Positions 16,339 to 31,337 of a stretch of DNA of 64,000 nt are shown here, one piece after another. A program made the translations under genes and the position numbers. This DNA is from Leifsonia sp. PS1209 (GTDB lineage Bacteria > Actinomycetota > Actinomycetes > Actinomycetales > Microbacteriaceae). Each line of letters opens with the position of its first letter. The first letter of the stretch is position 1. The stretch covers positions 2,294,001 through 2,358,000 of the forward strand of contig NZ_CP051154.1 of the NCBI RefSeq assembly GCF_012317045.1, read 5' to 3'. The notes below the pieces were generated by a model. The model was not told where the DNA came from. It worked only from the letters and a program-made list of their open reading frames with translations, and ran no database searches.

Positions 16339-17527
16339 TCATCACGTCATCGACACCAGGGACGAATACCTCGACGCGGTCGAGACCATCGCGGCGGGCA
16401 ACGGACCCGTCGCCGTCGACGCGGAGCGGGCGAGCGGCTTTCGATACTCGCAGCGGGCGTACCTCATCCAGGTCTTCCGCCGTGATGCTGGCACCTTCCT
16501 CTTCGACCCTCCCGCCGTCGGCCGTTTCGACGAGCTGAACGCCGCCATCGCCGACGAGGAGTGGGTGCTGCACGCCGCCACCCAAGACCTCACCTGCCTG
16601 CGCGAGGTCGGACTCGACCCGCACCACGTCTTCGACACCGAGCTGGCCGCCCGCCTGCTCGGGATGCCCAGGGTCGGCCTCGGCACCGTGGTGGAGGAGC
16701 TGCTCGGCATCCACCTCGCCAAGGAGCACTCCGCCGCAGACTGGTCGACCAGGCCGCTGCCGGAGCCGTGGCTCGTCTACGCCGCTCTCGACGTCGAGCT
16801 GCTCCCCGACCTGCGGGATGCGATCGCCGCCCTCCTCGATGAACAGGGCAAGACCGCGATCGCGCAGCAGGAGTTCGACGACGAGCTGGCCCGCGACCTC
16901 AAAGTGGTGCGCAACGAGCCGTGGCGGCGCCTGTCCGGCATCCACTCGATCAGGGGCATCCGCAACCTGGCCGTCGCGCGGGAGCTGTGGCTGAGCCGCG
17001 ACGAGCTGGCCCGCACGACCGACATCGCACCCGGCCGCCTGGTGCCGGATGCGTCCCTCACCGCCGCGGCGAAGGCCATGCCCGAGACCAAGCGCGGTCT
17101 CGCGTCGCTCCGCGAGTTCAACGGCCGCGCCAGCCGCACGGAGCTGGACCGCTGGTGGGAGGCCATCGAGGCCGGCCGCACCACCGACGACCTTCCCGTG
17201 ATGCGCGGCAACGGAGACACCCTGCCTCCCCCGCGCGCGTGGGCGGACAGGAACCCGGAGGCGGACGCCAGGCTGAAGGCGGCGCGCGCCGCTGTCACCT
17301 CCCTCTCCGAGGAGCTGTCGATCCCTGTCGAGAACCTGCTCACGCCGGAGACGCTGCGCCGGGTGGCGTGGGCGCCGCCGGAGTCGCTGGACAGCGCATC
17401 CATCGGCGCGGCCCTCGCCCAGTGGGGTGCACGGCCCTGGCAGATTGAGGCAACCTCACAGGCGATCGCCCAGGCCTTTGTGGAAGCCAGCCAAAACGGC
17501 CCGGACGCCACGGAAGCGGATTCGTAG
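16331..17527 (+). CDS. rnd: Ribonuclease D-like 3'-5' exonuclease with HRDC domain
   Basis: 398 residues. The DEDDy exonuclease domain shows VAVDAERASG (Asp30, Glu32), HAATQDL (Asp86) and YAALDVELLPDL (Tyr150, Asp154). An HRDC domain follows (about 210-290) and a second helical region at the C-terminus. It likely trims tRNA and other structured RNA 3' ends. GTG start at 16331 overlaps the DUF3000 gene, indicating coupling. Confidence 0.92.
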   Translation: MADHHVIDTRDEYLDAVETIAAGNGPVAVDAERASGFRYSQRAYLIQVFRRDAGTFLFDPPAVGRFDELNAAIADEEWVLHAATQDLTCLREVGLDPHHVFDTELAARLLGMPRVGLGTVVEELLGIHLAKEHSAADWSTRPLPEPWLVYAALDVELLPDLRDAIAALLDEQGKTAIAQQEFDDELARDLKVVRNEPWRRLSGIHSIRGIRNLAVARELWLSRDELARTTDIAPGRLVPDASLTAAAKAMPETKRGLASLREFNGRASRTELDRWWEAIEAGRTTDDLPVMRGNGDTLPPPRAWADRNPEADARLKAARAAVTSLSEELSIPVENLLTPETLRRVAWAPPESLDSASIGAALAQWGARPWQIEATSQAIAQAFVEASQNGPDATEADS

Positions 17528-17598
17528 AAAGAATCAAACGATTCTTCCGGCGCGCATCGCATCCCTAGGATCGAATCCGACCTGATTTGGGAGGCATT

Positions 17599-18789
17599 GT
17601 GGCCGATAGAGCTGATGTCGTCTTCGTCGATGGAGTGCGCACTCCGTTCGGGCGAGCCGGCGAAAAAGGGCAGTACTGGAACACGCGCGCGGACGATCTG
17701 GTGGTCAAGGCCATGATCGAGCTGCTGGAGCGCAACCCGAATGTGCCCAAGGACAGGATCGACGACGTGGCCATCGCGGCCACCACGCAGCAGGGCGACC
17801 AGGGCCTCACCCTCGGACGCACGGCAGCACTGCTCGCCGGCCTGCCGAAATCGGTGCCCGGCTTCGCCATCGACCGGATGTGCGCGGGCGCCATGACCAG
17901 CGTCACCACCCTCGGCTCCGGCATCGCGTTCGGCGCATACGACCTCGCCATCGCCGGTGGCGTCGAGCACATGGGGCGCCACCCGATGGGCTTCGGCGCA
18001 GACCCGAACCCGCGCTTCCTCTCCGAGCGCCTGGTCGGTGAGGACGCCCTCAACATGGGCATGACCGCCGAACGCATCCACGACCGGTTCCCCGCGCTCA
18101 CCAAGGAGCGCTCCGACCGCTACGCGATGCGCAGCCAGCAGAAGACCGCCGCAGCGTACGCGGCCGGCAAGCTGCAGCCCGACCTGGTGCCCGTCGCCAT
18201 CCGCTCCGAGAGCGGCTGGGGCCTCGCCACCCAGGACGAGGGGATGCGCCCGGAGACCAACATGGAGTCCCTCGCGACCTTGCGCACCCCGTTCCGCCCG
18301 CACGGCCGTGTCTCGGCCGGCAACTCGTCACCCCTGACCGACGGGGCGACGGCGAGCCTGCTCGCCTCCGGCGACGCGGTGAAGGAGTTCGGCCTGCAGC
18401 CGAAGATGCGCATGGTGAGCTTCGCGTTCGCCGGCGTCGAGCCGGAGATCATGGGCATCGGCCCGGTGCCGTCGACCGAGAAGGCGCTCCGCAAGGCCGG
18501 TCTCACCATCGACGACATCGGCCTGTTCGAGCTGAACGAGGCGTTCGCCATCCAGGTGCTGTCGCTGCTCGACCACTTCGGCATCGACGACGAGGACCCG
18601 CGCGTCAACCAGTGGGGCGGCGCCATCGCCGTCGGCCACCCGCTCGCCGCCAGCGGCGTGCGCCTGATGATCCAGCTCGCCCGCCAGTTCGAGGAGCACC
18701 CGGAGGTCCGCTACGGCCTCACGGCGATGTGCGTCGGCCTCGGCCAGGGCGGAAGCGTCATCTGGGAGAACCCCCACTACCGCGGCTAG
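17599..18789 (+). CDS. fadA: Acetyl-CoA acyltransferase (beta-oxidation thiolase)
   Basis: A thiolase of 396 residues: catalytic Cys95 in DRMCAGAMTS, His in VGHPLAASG, second Cys in AMCVGLGQGG. The GTG at 17599 is chosen because GGGAGG lies just before it. It cleaves 3-ketoacyl-CoA; its functional partner is the FadJ-type gene at 20176, on the same strand and normally adjacent, but here split off by an inserted pair of minus-strand genes and a strong terminator. Confidence 0.93.
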   Translation: MADRADVVFVDGVRTPFGRAGEKGQYWNTRADDLVVKAMIELLERNPNVPKDRIDDVAIAATTQQGDQGLTLGRTAALLAGLPKSVPGFAIDRMCAGAMTSVTTLGSGIAFGAYDLAIAGGVEHMGRHPMGFGADPNPRFLSERLVGEDALNMGMTAERIHDRFPALTKERSDRYAMRSQQKTAAAYAAGKLQPDLVPVAIRSESGWGLATQDEGMRPETNMESLATLRTPFRPHGRVSAGNSSPLTDGATASLLASGDAVKEFGLQPKMRMVSFAFAGVEPEIMGIGPVPSTEKALRKAGLTIDDIGLFELNEAFAIQVLSLLDHFGIDDEDPRVNQWGGAIAVGHPLAASGVRLMIQLARQFEEHPEVRYGLTAMCVGLGQGGSVIWENPHYRG

Positions 18790-18812
18790 TCGTGCCCTCC
18801 TGCACGACAACG

Positions 18813-18846
18813 CGAATGCGCCCGATGAAGACATCGGGCGCATTCG
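18813..18846. terminator. Bidirectional terminator after the thiolase gene
   Basis: A perfect 15-bp stem (first arm CGAATGCGCCCGATG, 18813-18827) with loop AAGA, followed on plus by TGTTTCC. It lies between the thiolase stop and the convergent small membrane gene, and separates fadA from the FadJ-type gene. Confidence 0.88.
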
Positions 18847-18873
18847 TGTTTCCGTGGCTGGCTTCGGCTGGCG

Positions 18874-19113
18874 CTACTTGGTCGTCCGCGTCACCCGCCC
18901 GCGCGTCCGCTCGACCGCAACGGTCGCGAACCAGGCGATGGCGCCGAGAGCGGGCAGAAGGAGCACTGCGAGGAGCCACGCGACTCGCTGCGGGGGCGTC
19001 ACCGACCTCGAGACCGACACGCTGACGAGCGCCGCAACCACGAGAACAGCCGCGACGAGCGCGATGGCGACCCCGGCAACGTCAAACACCGCGGGAATCT
19101 CAGGATTGCTCAC
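18874..19113 (-). CDS. Small membrane protein with PLDc_N-like domain
   Basis: 79 residues with two membrane helices (about 11-35 and 43-66). The second, RVAWLLAVLLLPALGAIAWF, matches the 'phospholipase D nuclease N-terminal' (PLDc_N) pattern seen in many small actinobacterial membrane proteins, some of which accompany bacteriocin-like genes. It lies 11 bases downstream of the secreted-protein gene on the same strand and is probably co-transcribed. Confidence 0.7.
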   Translation of the reverse strand: MSNPEIPAVFDVAGVAIALVAAVLVVAALVSVSVSRSVTPPQRVAWLLAVLLLPALGAIAWFATVAVERTRGRVTRTTK

Positions 19114-19124
19114 CGCAGATCCCT

Positions 19125-19853
19125 TCAGGAGTTGGTCTGCCAGGCGCGATCGCCGCCGACATTCAACTGTACCCAGACGTTCCAGCTGCCCAGATAGCCG
19201 CCGCTCACATCAGCCTGCCACCGCTGGTACGCAGCGGAACTGTTCTCGGACTTCTTCCACGAGACGCGGACAGGCGAACTGCACGACGTCGGGTAGACGC
19301 AGCGCTGGAACCCATAGCCGCCGTCGATCATCTGATCCGACCCGCCCTGGACCAGGGTGTAGCCCACATTGATCGCGCCGACGAAGATGGTCCCCCACGC
19401 GCCATCGATCTGGCAGCCGGTCGCGTTCGAGTAGCCGGACCCGCTCTGATAGCGACACTGCGAGATCGCCCGTCCTTGGGGTCCGCCGCCCTGTTCCACA
19501 GCGGGAATCTCGAGCCCGACGTATGCGACAGAGCCGTCGGCGAACCGCTTCACGTCATACTCGAATCCGTCCTTGACGACACCGCGTTCTTCCGAGACCG
19601 GGACGGCATTCGTAGTGCTGGCATCCCACACCTGGCCTGCTCGGGCGCGTGCGATGAGCTCATCTTGCGTCGCGACGGGCACGTCGAACTTCGCGAGCGT
19701 TGCGCGAAGAACCTGCGCCTCAGCCGCTGACAGAGGCGACGCCGTCACTTCGGCAGGCGCTCCCGTAGCGCTCGCTGCGCCCGTCAGCGCGAGGCAAAGA
19801 GCCCCCGCTGCCGCCGCGATGGAAAAGAGGGGCCGTCGAATTGCTGTGGTCAT
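19125..19853 (-). CDS. Secreted four-cysteine protein of unknown function
   Basis: 242 residues. A signal peptide (about 1-32, IAAAAGALCLALTGAASATG) is followed by a helical segment (LSAAEAQVLRATLAKFDVP, TQDELIARARAG), a beta-like stretch (VKRFADGSVAYVGLEIP) and a Tyr/Gly/Trp-rich C-terminal half with four Cys (SQCRY, TGCQI, QRCVY, TSCSS), likely two disulfides. From memory, other Micrococcales secreted proteins share the N-terminal layout with differing C-terminal parts. The ATG at 19853 has GAGGTG 4 bases before it. Function unknown. Lower GC than its neighbours and insertion between two fad genes suggest acquisition. Confidence 0.7.
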   Translation of the reverse strand: MTTAIRRPLFSIAAAAGALCLALTGAASATGAPAEVTASPLSAAEAQVLRATLAKFDVPVATQDELIARARAGQVWDASTTNAVPVSEERGVVKDGFEYDVKRFADGSVAYVGLEIPAVEQGGGPQGRAISQCRYQSGSGYSNATGCQIDGAWGTIFVGAINVGYTLVQGGSDQMIDGGYGFQRCVYPTSCSSPVRVSWKKSENSSAAYQRWQADVSGGYLGSWNVWVQLNVGGDRAWQTNS

Positions 19854-19897
19854 TTTCACCTCGTTGTGTCGCATCAGCCTCATTACTGATACGCCGC

Positions 19898-19927
19898 ACT
19901 GTAACGTTAATGTTCCAGATGTGACAA
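19898..19927 (-). promoter_or_regulatory. Predicted promoter of the secreted four-Cys protein
   Basis: On the minus strand TTGTCA (19927-19922) and TACAGT (19903-19898) are spaced by 18 bases, in an AT-rich patch about 45 bases before the ATG. Confidence 0.55.
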
Positions 19928-20175
19928 TTTTACGCATCACAAACGGTCAAATCCGACCCCACGCCGCTCAGCGCCCGTCACCCCAGCCGGACTGTAAGGT
20001 TCCGCCAATGCGAAGCACCATCCACGCCCGCGCCGTTGTGCACAGCGGCAAGCGATGTGCGGCACGCCGCCCGGCTCGATAGCCTCCTCCGAGGACATCA
20101 GGGCTCTACGACGGCGTCAGTCAGCGCGTGTCGGAGACCCTCACATCACAAAGCGCGCTCGGAAGGCATAAAGAC

Positions 20176-22314
20176 GTGACCGACTATTCCAAGATCGACT
20201 TCAGCCCGCTCGTCGACCTCACCTCCGACGAGGTCGTCACCCACTCGTTCGTCAAGGACATCCCGCTGCCGAGCGGCAAGACGCTCGCGCTGGTGACCCT
20301 CGACAACGGGCGCGACCACACGCGCCCGAACACGATGGGACCTGCGACCCTCCTCGAACTGGGGAAGACCTTCGACGAGCTGACGGAGCGTGCGGGCCGC
20401 GGCGAGATCGACGCGGTCGCCGTCACGGGCAAGCCGTTCATCCTCGCGGCGGGCGCCGACCTCTCCCGGGTGGGCGACATCCCGAGCGTCGAGGTGGCGA
20501 AGCTGCTCCCCCAGCTCGGTCACTACGTGCTCGGCAAGCAGGCCACCCTCGGCGTCCCGTCGTTCGTCTTCACCAACGGGCTCGCGCTCGGCGGCGGTGT
20601 GGAGATCGGCCTGAACGCCGACTACCGCACCATCGACAGGTCGGCGGCGGCGTTCGCGCTGCCGGAGGTCTTCCTTGGCCTCATCCCCGGCTGGGGCGGC
20701 GCGTACATCCTGCCGAACCTGATCGGCATCGAGAACGCCCTCAAGGTGATCGTCGAGAACCCGCTGAAGCAGAACAGGATGCTGAAGCCGCAGGACGTCT
20801 TCGACCTCGGCATCGCCGACGCGATCTTCGACTCGGCGAACTTCCTGGAGGACTCGCTGCGCTGGGCGGACAGGGTGCTCACCGGCGAACTCACCGTGAA
20901 GCGCCCGAACGTGCCGGGCAAGGTCGAGCGGATGGTCAAGTGGGATGCGGCCATCGGCATCGCCCGCAAGATGCTGGAGAGCCGCATCGGCACCGTGCCG
21001 AAGTCGCCGTACGCCGCGCTCGACCTGCTGAAGGCCGCCAAGTCCGGCACCAAGGAGGAGGGCTTCGAGCGCGAGGACGACGTGCTCGCCGAACTCATCT
21101 CCGGCGACCAGTTCCAGGCCAGCATCTACGCCTTCAACCTGGTGCAGAAGCGGGCGAAGCGCCCGGCGGGTGCTCCGGACAAGAAGCTCGCCAAGAAGGT
21201 CACCAAGGTCGGCGTGATCGGCGCGGGATACATGGCCAGCCAGTTCGCGCTGCTGTTCGTGCGTCGCCTGCGGGTGCCCGTGGTCATCACCGACCTCGAC
21301 CAGGCGCACGTCGACAAGGGCGTCGCGTACATCCACGACGAGATCGGCAAGCTGCAGGAGAAGGGCCGCATCTCTCCGGACGAGGGCAACCGCCTGCGCG
21401 CGCTCGTCACCGGCACGACGGACAAGTCGCTGTTCGCCGACGCCGACTGGGTGATCGAGGCCGTGTTCGAGGAGCTGTCGGTCAAGCAGGACGTGTTCGC
21501 GGAGATCGAGCAGTACATCTCCGACGACGCCGTGCTCGCCACCAACACCTCCTCGCTGTCCGTCGAGAAGATCGGCGCGAAGCTGAAGCACCCGGAACGG
21601 CTGGTCGGCTTCCACTTCTTCACCCCGGTGGCCGTCATGCCGCTGATCGAGGTCGTGAACACACCGAACACCGACGAGGCGACCCTGTCGACCGCGATGG
21701 TCACGGCGGCTGCCCTGAAGAAGAACGCGGTCATCACCGCCGACACCCCCGGCTTCGTGGTCAACCGCGTGCTGGCGAAGGTGCTCGGCGAGGCGATGCA
21801 CGCGGTCGACGACGGAACGCCGTTCGAGACGGTCGACGAGGCGTTCGCGCCGCTCGGCCTCCCGATGCCCCCGTCGGCACTGCTCGACCTGGTCGGCCTC
21901 AAGGTCGGTGCGCACGTCCTCGACACGCACCACGCCGCGTTCCCCGACCGGTTCTACCGCAGCGAGAACCTGCACAGGCTGGCCGAGCACGGCACCCTCC
22001 TGGAGAAGGACTCGAAGGGCAGGGCCAAGGGCATCGACAAGCAGGCGGCGAAGATCGTCTCCGGCGGCAAGAACCCGTGGACCAAGGACCAGATCCTGCG
22101 CGGGCTCGAAGACGGCCTCGCCGACGAGATCCACCGGATGCTCGTGGACGACCACGTCGTCGCCGCCCCGGAGGACATCGACCTCTGCATGATCCTCGGC
22201 GCGGGCTTCCCGTTCCAGATGGGCGGCATCACGCCGTACCTCGACAGGGTCGGAGCGTCCGAGCGCGTCTTCGGGGACACGTTCCAGCATCCCCCCGTGA
22301 AGGGCGTCGCGTAG
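20176..22314 (+). CDS. fadJ: 3-hydroxyacyl-CoA dehydrogenase / enoyl-CoA hydratase (FadJ type)
   Basis: A multifunctional beta-oxidation protein of about 712 residues. The crotonase domain is N-terminal (AAGADLSRVGD, NGLALGGGVEIGL, FLGLIPGWGGAY), then an NAD-binding Rossmann domain with GVIGAGYMASQFA near residue 346 and the HADH segments (ATNTSSLSVE, PERLVGFHFFTPV). The GTG at 20176 (VTDYSKIDF) is preferred over the GTG at 20128 since a GGAAGG precedes it and family similarity starts there. It works with the thiolase at 17599. About 230 bases upstream show no gene. Confidence 0.93.
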   Translation: MTDYSKIDFSPLVDLTSDEVVTHSFVKDIPLPSGKTLALVTLDNGRDHTRPNTMGPATLLELGKTFDELTERAGRGEIDAVAVTGKPFILAAGADLSRVGDIPSVEVAKLLPQLGHYVLGKQATLGVPSFVFTNGLALGGGVEIGLNADYRTIDRSAAAFALPEVFLGLIPGWGGAYILPNLIGIENALKVIVENPLKQNRMLKPQDVFDLGIADAIFDSANFLEDSLRWADRVLTGELTVKRPNVPGKVERMVKWDAAIGIARKMLESRIGTVPKSPYAALDLLKAAKSGTKEEGFEREDDVLAELISGDQFQASIYAFNLVQKRAKRPAGAPDKKLAKKVTKVGVIGAGYMASQFALLFVRRLRVPVVITDLDQAHVDKGVAYIHDEIGKLQEKGRISPDEGNRLRALVTGTTDKSLFADADWVIEAVFEELSVKQDVFAEIEQYISDDAVLATNTSSLSVEKIGAKLKHPERLVGFHFFTPVAVMPLIEVVNTPNTDEATLSTAMVTAAALKKNAVITADTPGFVVNRVLAKVLGEAMHAVDDGTPFETVDEAFAPLGLPMPPSALLDLVGLKVGAHVLDTHHAAFPDRFYRSENLHRLAEHGTLLEKDSKGRAKGIDKQAAKIVSGGKNPWTKDQILRGLEDGLADEIHRMLVDDHVVAAPEDIDLCMILGAGFPFQMGGITPYLDRVGASERVFGDTFQHPPVKGVA

Positions 22315-22371
22315 CACCAGCGACCAGCGAGATGCCGGTAACCGTGCCGATTTCACCCGACTTCGGCGCAG

Positions 22372-22992
22372 TTACCGGCTTTTCGTCGACTCGGGCAGGA
22401 TCACCAGGTCGAGGTAGGCACGCAGTGCGGCCGCCGCGTCGATCCGCTCCGGCGTGTACAGCCACTGCAACTGGATGCCCTCCCACAGCGCGATCACGGA
22501 CGCCGCGGCGAGCGCCGGGTCGACGCCGTCGCGCAGCCGTCCGTCGGCGCGGAGCGCGGCGAACTCTGCCTCGTACTCCGTGCGGAGCGCGTCGTAGCGT
22601 CCAAGGAAGTACTCGCGGCCGGGGTGGTCGGCGGTGACCGCCTCAGCGGAGAGCACGCTGTAGAGCGCGATCAGCCCCGGGATGCGTTCGTTGGCCGCCG
22701 CCTGCGCGACGATGTGCGTCTCGAACGGCTCGTCGTGCGCCCTGCTCGCCTCCCCGGCTCCGAGTTCGTCGCGGAGTTCGAGCACGGCCAGCAGCACGTC
22801 CTCCTTGCCGGAGAAGTAGTGCTGCAGGTTGGAGAGGCTGATCCCGGCCGCCGTCGCGATCTCGCGCAGGGAGCTGGCGTGGTAGCCGCGCGTGGCGAAC
22901 ACGCGGTACGCCTCTTCGACGATCTGGCGGCGGCGCGCTGCGCTCTTCGCGTACGGCCCACGGCGTCGGGGGCGGGAGGTCTGGATGTCCAC
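22372..22992 (-). CDS. TetR-family regulator
   Basis: 206 residues with an N-terminal TetR HTH (RRQIVEEAYRVFATRGYHAS and REIATAAGISLSNLQHYFSGK, about 20-65) and a C-terminal ligand domain. GTG start at 22992. It diverges from the ABC/beta-galactosidase operon and is its likely repressor; a 19-bp dyad at 23024-23042 is the candidate site. Confidence 0.88.
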   Translation of the reverse strand: MDIQTSRPRRRGPYAKSAARRRQIVEEAYRVFATRGYHASSLREIATAAGISLSNLQHYFSGKEDVLLAVLELRDELGAGEASRAHDEPFETHIVAQAAANERIPGLIALYSVLSAEAVTADHPGREYFLGRYDALRTEYEAEFAALRADGRLRDGVDPALAAASVIALWEGIQLQWLYTPERIDAAAALRAYLDLVILPESTKSR

Positions 22993-23023
22993 GAAACCAA
23001 ATTAGGTCACCCGAGCTAGTTTT

Positions 23024-23042
23024 GTATATGGTCGGCATACAC
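23024..23042. promoter_or_regulatory. Imperfect dyad between tetR and the sugar-uptake operon
   Basis: GTATATGG-TCG-GCATACAC: 8-base arms pairing at 6 of 8 positions, with AT-rich core halves. It lies 32 bases from the TetR start and 27 bases before the binding-protein start. A candidate TetR operator. Confidence 0.45.
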
Positions 23043-23069
23043 GTTTCCACTCACGACGAAGTGAAGGAC

Positions 23070-24415
23070 ATGACGCAACTCACACGACGAAGTCTCCTCA
23101 CCCTCGGAGCCGCGGCGGGAGCCACGGCCCTTCTCGCCGGGTGCAGCACCCCCGGCACCACCTCGGTCAACAGCAGGCCGCTCGTGCAGCCCGCTGCGGC
23201 CGGCGAGAAGATCACGCTCACGTACTGGGCCTGGCTGAAAGACCTGCAGAAGGTCGCGGACGTGTGGAACGCCACGCATCCGGATGTGCAGGTCGAGGCC
23301 GTCTGGATCCCCGGAGGCAACTCGGGCGGATACCAGAAGCTGTACTCGGCGCTGGCCGCGGGAGGCGGTCCGGACCTCGCCCAGGTGGAGCTGCGCTCCG
23401 TTCCGGAGTTCATGCTCGTCAACGGGCTGGTCGACCTGGCCAGGTACGGCGCGAACGACTACGCCGACCGCTACGACCCCACCCTGTGGAAGCAGGTCAG
23501 CTACGTGGACGGCGTCTACGCCATCCCGCAGGACTCCGGGCCGATGGCCTTCTACTACCGTCCAGACCTGTTCGAGAAGGTCGGCGCCTCCGCCCCCGCC
23601 ACCTGGGACGAGTGGATGCGCACCGGAGCGGAACTCCGCAAGGCCGGCTCCTGGATCGACACCTTCAACTACGCGGACCCGTCCTGGTTCGCCGCGGTCG
23701 CCGGGCAGGCCGGCGCATCCTGGTTCGCCGTCGACGGCGACCGCTGGACCATCGACATGACCGACGACGCGACGCTCACCGCCGCCCGCTTCTTCGACAA
23801 GGCGATCGACGACGGCGTCATCCAGACCGCATACGGCGCGTACACGACGCCCTGGTTCGCCGCTGCCGCCTCGAACACCATCGCCGGGCTGACCAGCGCG
23901 AGCTGGGGCGATGCGCTCCTCGAAGGCGTCTCCGGCGGGGAGGGCAAGTGGCGGGTCGCGCCGATGGCCCGCTGGGGCTCCGGCGACGCGGTCGGCTACG
24001 GGTCCAGCTACCTCGGAGGGTCGACCGCCGCTGTGCTCGCGAACAGCAAGCATCCCAAGGAGGCGCTCGAGTTCGCCGTGTGGATGACCACGAGCCACGA
24101 AGGCATCGACGCGATGATCGCCAACAGCGGCATCGGCTGGTCGCCGTCCGCCGACTACATCGGGGCGAGCAGGCAGAAGCCGTCGAAGTTCTTCGGAGGG
24201 CAGAACTACAACGAGGAGGTCTTCCTTCCCGCCTCCCGCCAGCAGAACCAGGACTGGTCGTGGTGGCCGATCACGCAGCAGTCGTTCAACATCCTCGCCG
24301 ACGGCTTCCGGAAGAAGGCGTCAGGGCTGTCCCTCGTGGATGCGATCGCGCAGAGCGAGAAGAACATCATCACCGCGTTCCGCAACAAGGGGCTCAGCAT
24401 CGAGAAGGTGAACTC

Positions 24416-24419
<4 letters not shown>
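23070..24419 (+). CDS. Sugar ABC transporter substrate-binding lipoprotein
   Basis: About 449 residues. Twin-Arg/lipoprotein signal: LTRRSLLTLGAAAG followed by lipobox LLAGC (Cys25). The rest matches cluster-B (MalE/UgpB-like) extracellular binding proteins (ITLTYWAWLKDLQKVADVWN, IPQDSGPMAFYYRPD). Start uncertain among in-frame codons between 23022 and 23070; 23070 puts the signal peptide at the N-terminus. The first gene of an importer operon ending in beta-galactosidase, so a beta-galactoside or galactosyl oligosaccharide is the likely ligand. Confidence 0.9.
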
Positions 24420-29282
<4,863 letters not shown>

Positions 29283-29296
29283 GCCGGCCGCCGAGA

Positions 29297-29343
29297 ACGA
29301 CCGGGGCCCCGGATCGCGCGCTGCGATCCGGGGCCCCGGTCGT
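29297..29343. terminator. Bidirectional terminator between lacZ and the aldo-keto reductase
   Basis: A perfect 21-bp stem (first arm 29297-29317, starting ACGACCGGGGCC; second arm 29323-29343) with a 5-base loop, placed between two convergent genes. No T run, as often in this GC-rich group. Confidence 0.88.
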
Positions 29344-29354
29344 GAGGGTGCCCG

Positions 29355-30328
<974 letters not shown>

Positions 30329-30332
<4 letters not shown>

Positions 30333-30709
30333 GCGGTTACCTTCTCCTGATAGAGACCGATCTTGTGGTCGATGGCGGCGAGACTGGCCGTGACCTCCTC
30401 CAGCTGCCTGGACACGTTCATCCGGTGCACGAGCAGCAGTTCCAGCCGCTCGGCGGTGGTGTCGTCGCCGCGACGTGCGAGCTCGGTGTACTCGCGCATC
30501 CGGGCGATCGGCATGGCGGTGAGGCGCAGCTTGGTGAGGAACACGACCCAGTTGACGTCGGCCTCGGTGTACCGGCGGTGTGTGGACGACGCGCGCCCGA
30601 CAGGCGCGAGCATCAGCCCCTCCCGCTCGTAGTAGCGGAGCGTGTGGGTCGTCAGGCCCGTGCGCTCCGCTACCTCGGAGATCGAGAGTTCCGTCGCTGT
30701 ATCGGTCAT
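30329..30709 (-). CDS. MerR-family regulator
   Basis: 126 residues: winged HTH at the start ([23 protein letters not shown]), recognition wing ([14 protein letters not shown]), coiled-coil dimer helix, no Cys, so not a metal or SoxR-type sensor; closest in style to YyaN/AdhR/NmlR-like regulators placed upstream of reductases. Start ATG at 30709. It probably activates its own operon with the aldo-keto reductase from the promoter with the 22-bp dyad. Confidence 0.9.
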
Positions 30710-30717
30710 GGTTGCCA

Positions 30718-30747
30718 CGATAAGACTTCGAGTGCACTTCAAGTCAA
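30718..30747 (-). promoter_or_regulatory. MerR-type promoter with operator between -35 and -10
   Basis: On the minus strand TTGACT (30747-30742) and TTATCG (30723-30718) flank an 18-base spacer. The dyad at 30745-30724 has arms GACTTGAAGTG and CACTCGAAGTC (9 of 11 positions pair) and fills the spacer, the hallmark of MerR-controlled promoters. Confidence 0.75.
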
Positions 30748-30781
30748 TTCCACTGTCGGATGCTCCTGCTAGCTTCACAGC

Positions 30782-31318
30782 ATGGCTCTCACGAAGTACT
30801 ACGTCGCGTCCTCCATCGACGGATTCATCGCAGACACGGACGACAGGATCGACTGGCTCCTGCAGTTCGGGTTCGAGGAGTTCGACGAGCACTACCAGCG
30901 CTTCATCTCCGGCATCGGAGCCATCGTGATGGGAGCGGCCACCTACGAGTTCCTGCTTGCCGACGACACCACGGAATGGCCGTACGCCGGCCTCCCCACC
31001 TGGGTGGTCACGCACCGCGTGCTTCCGCCGATCGCCGGCGCGGACATCACCTTCTTCGAGGGCGACCTCGCCGCACTGGATGCCGAACTGCGCGAAGCGT
31101 CGGGCGACCGCGACGTATGGGTGGTCGGCGGCGGGCAGATCGCCGCGCAGTTCGCCGACGCCGGCCTGCTCGACGAACTGCACATCACCTACGTGCCGGT
31201 GCTCGTCGGCTCTGGTAAGCCGCTGCTGCCCGTCACCCAGGCGAGCAGCCCGCTGGCGCTCGTCGGCACCACGGCGTTCCCGAGCGGCGCGGTGGAGCAC
31301 GTGTACCGCGTCGGCTGA
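30782..31318 (+). CDS. Dihydrofolate-reductase-like (RibD C-terminal family) protein
   Basis: 178 residues with the RibD_C/DHFR-like fold: KYYVASSIDGFIAD start, VMGAATYEFLL, VWVVGGGQIAAQF (NADPH-loop) and LHITYVPVLVGSGKPLLP. A common stand-alone actinobacterial reductase family with unclear substrates; not the housekeeping folA. ATG 30782 diverges from merR; its transcript may start very near the ATG. Confidence 0.85.
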   Translation: MALTKYYVASSIDGFIADTDDRIDWLLQFGFEEFDEHYQRFISGIGAIVMGAATYEFLLADDTTEWPYAGLPTWVVTHRVLPPIAGADITFFEGDLAALDAELREASGDRDVWVVGGGQIAAQFADAGLLDELHITYVPVLVGSGKPLLPVTQASSPLALVGTTAFPSGAVEHVYRVG

Positions 31319-31337
31319 CAGTAGTTAAGCGGCGCCG

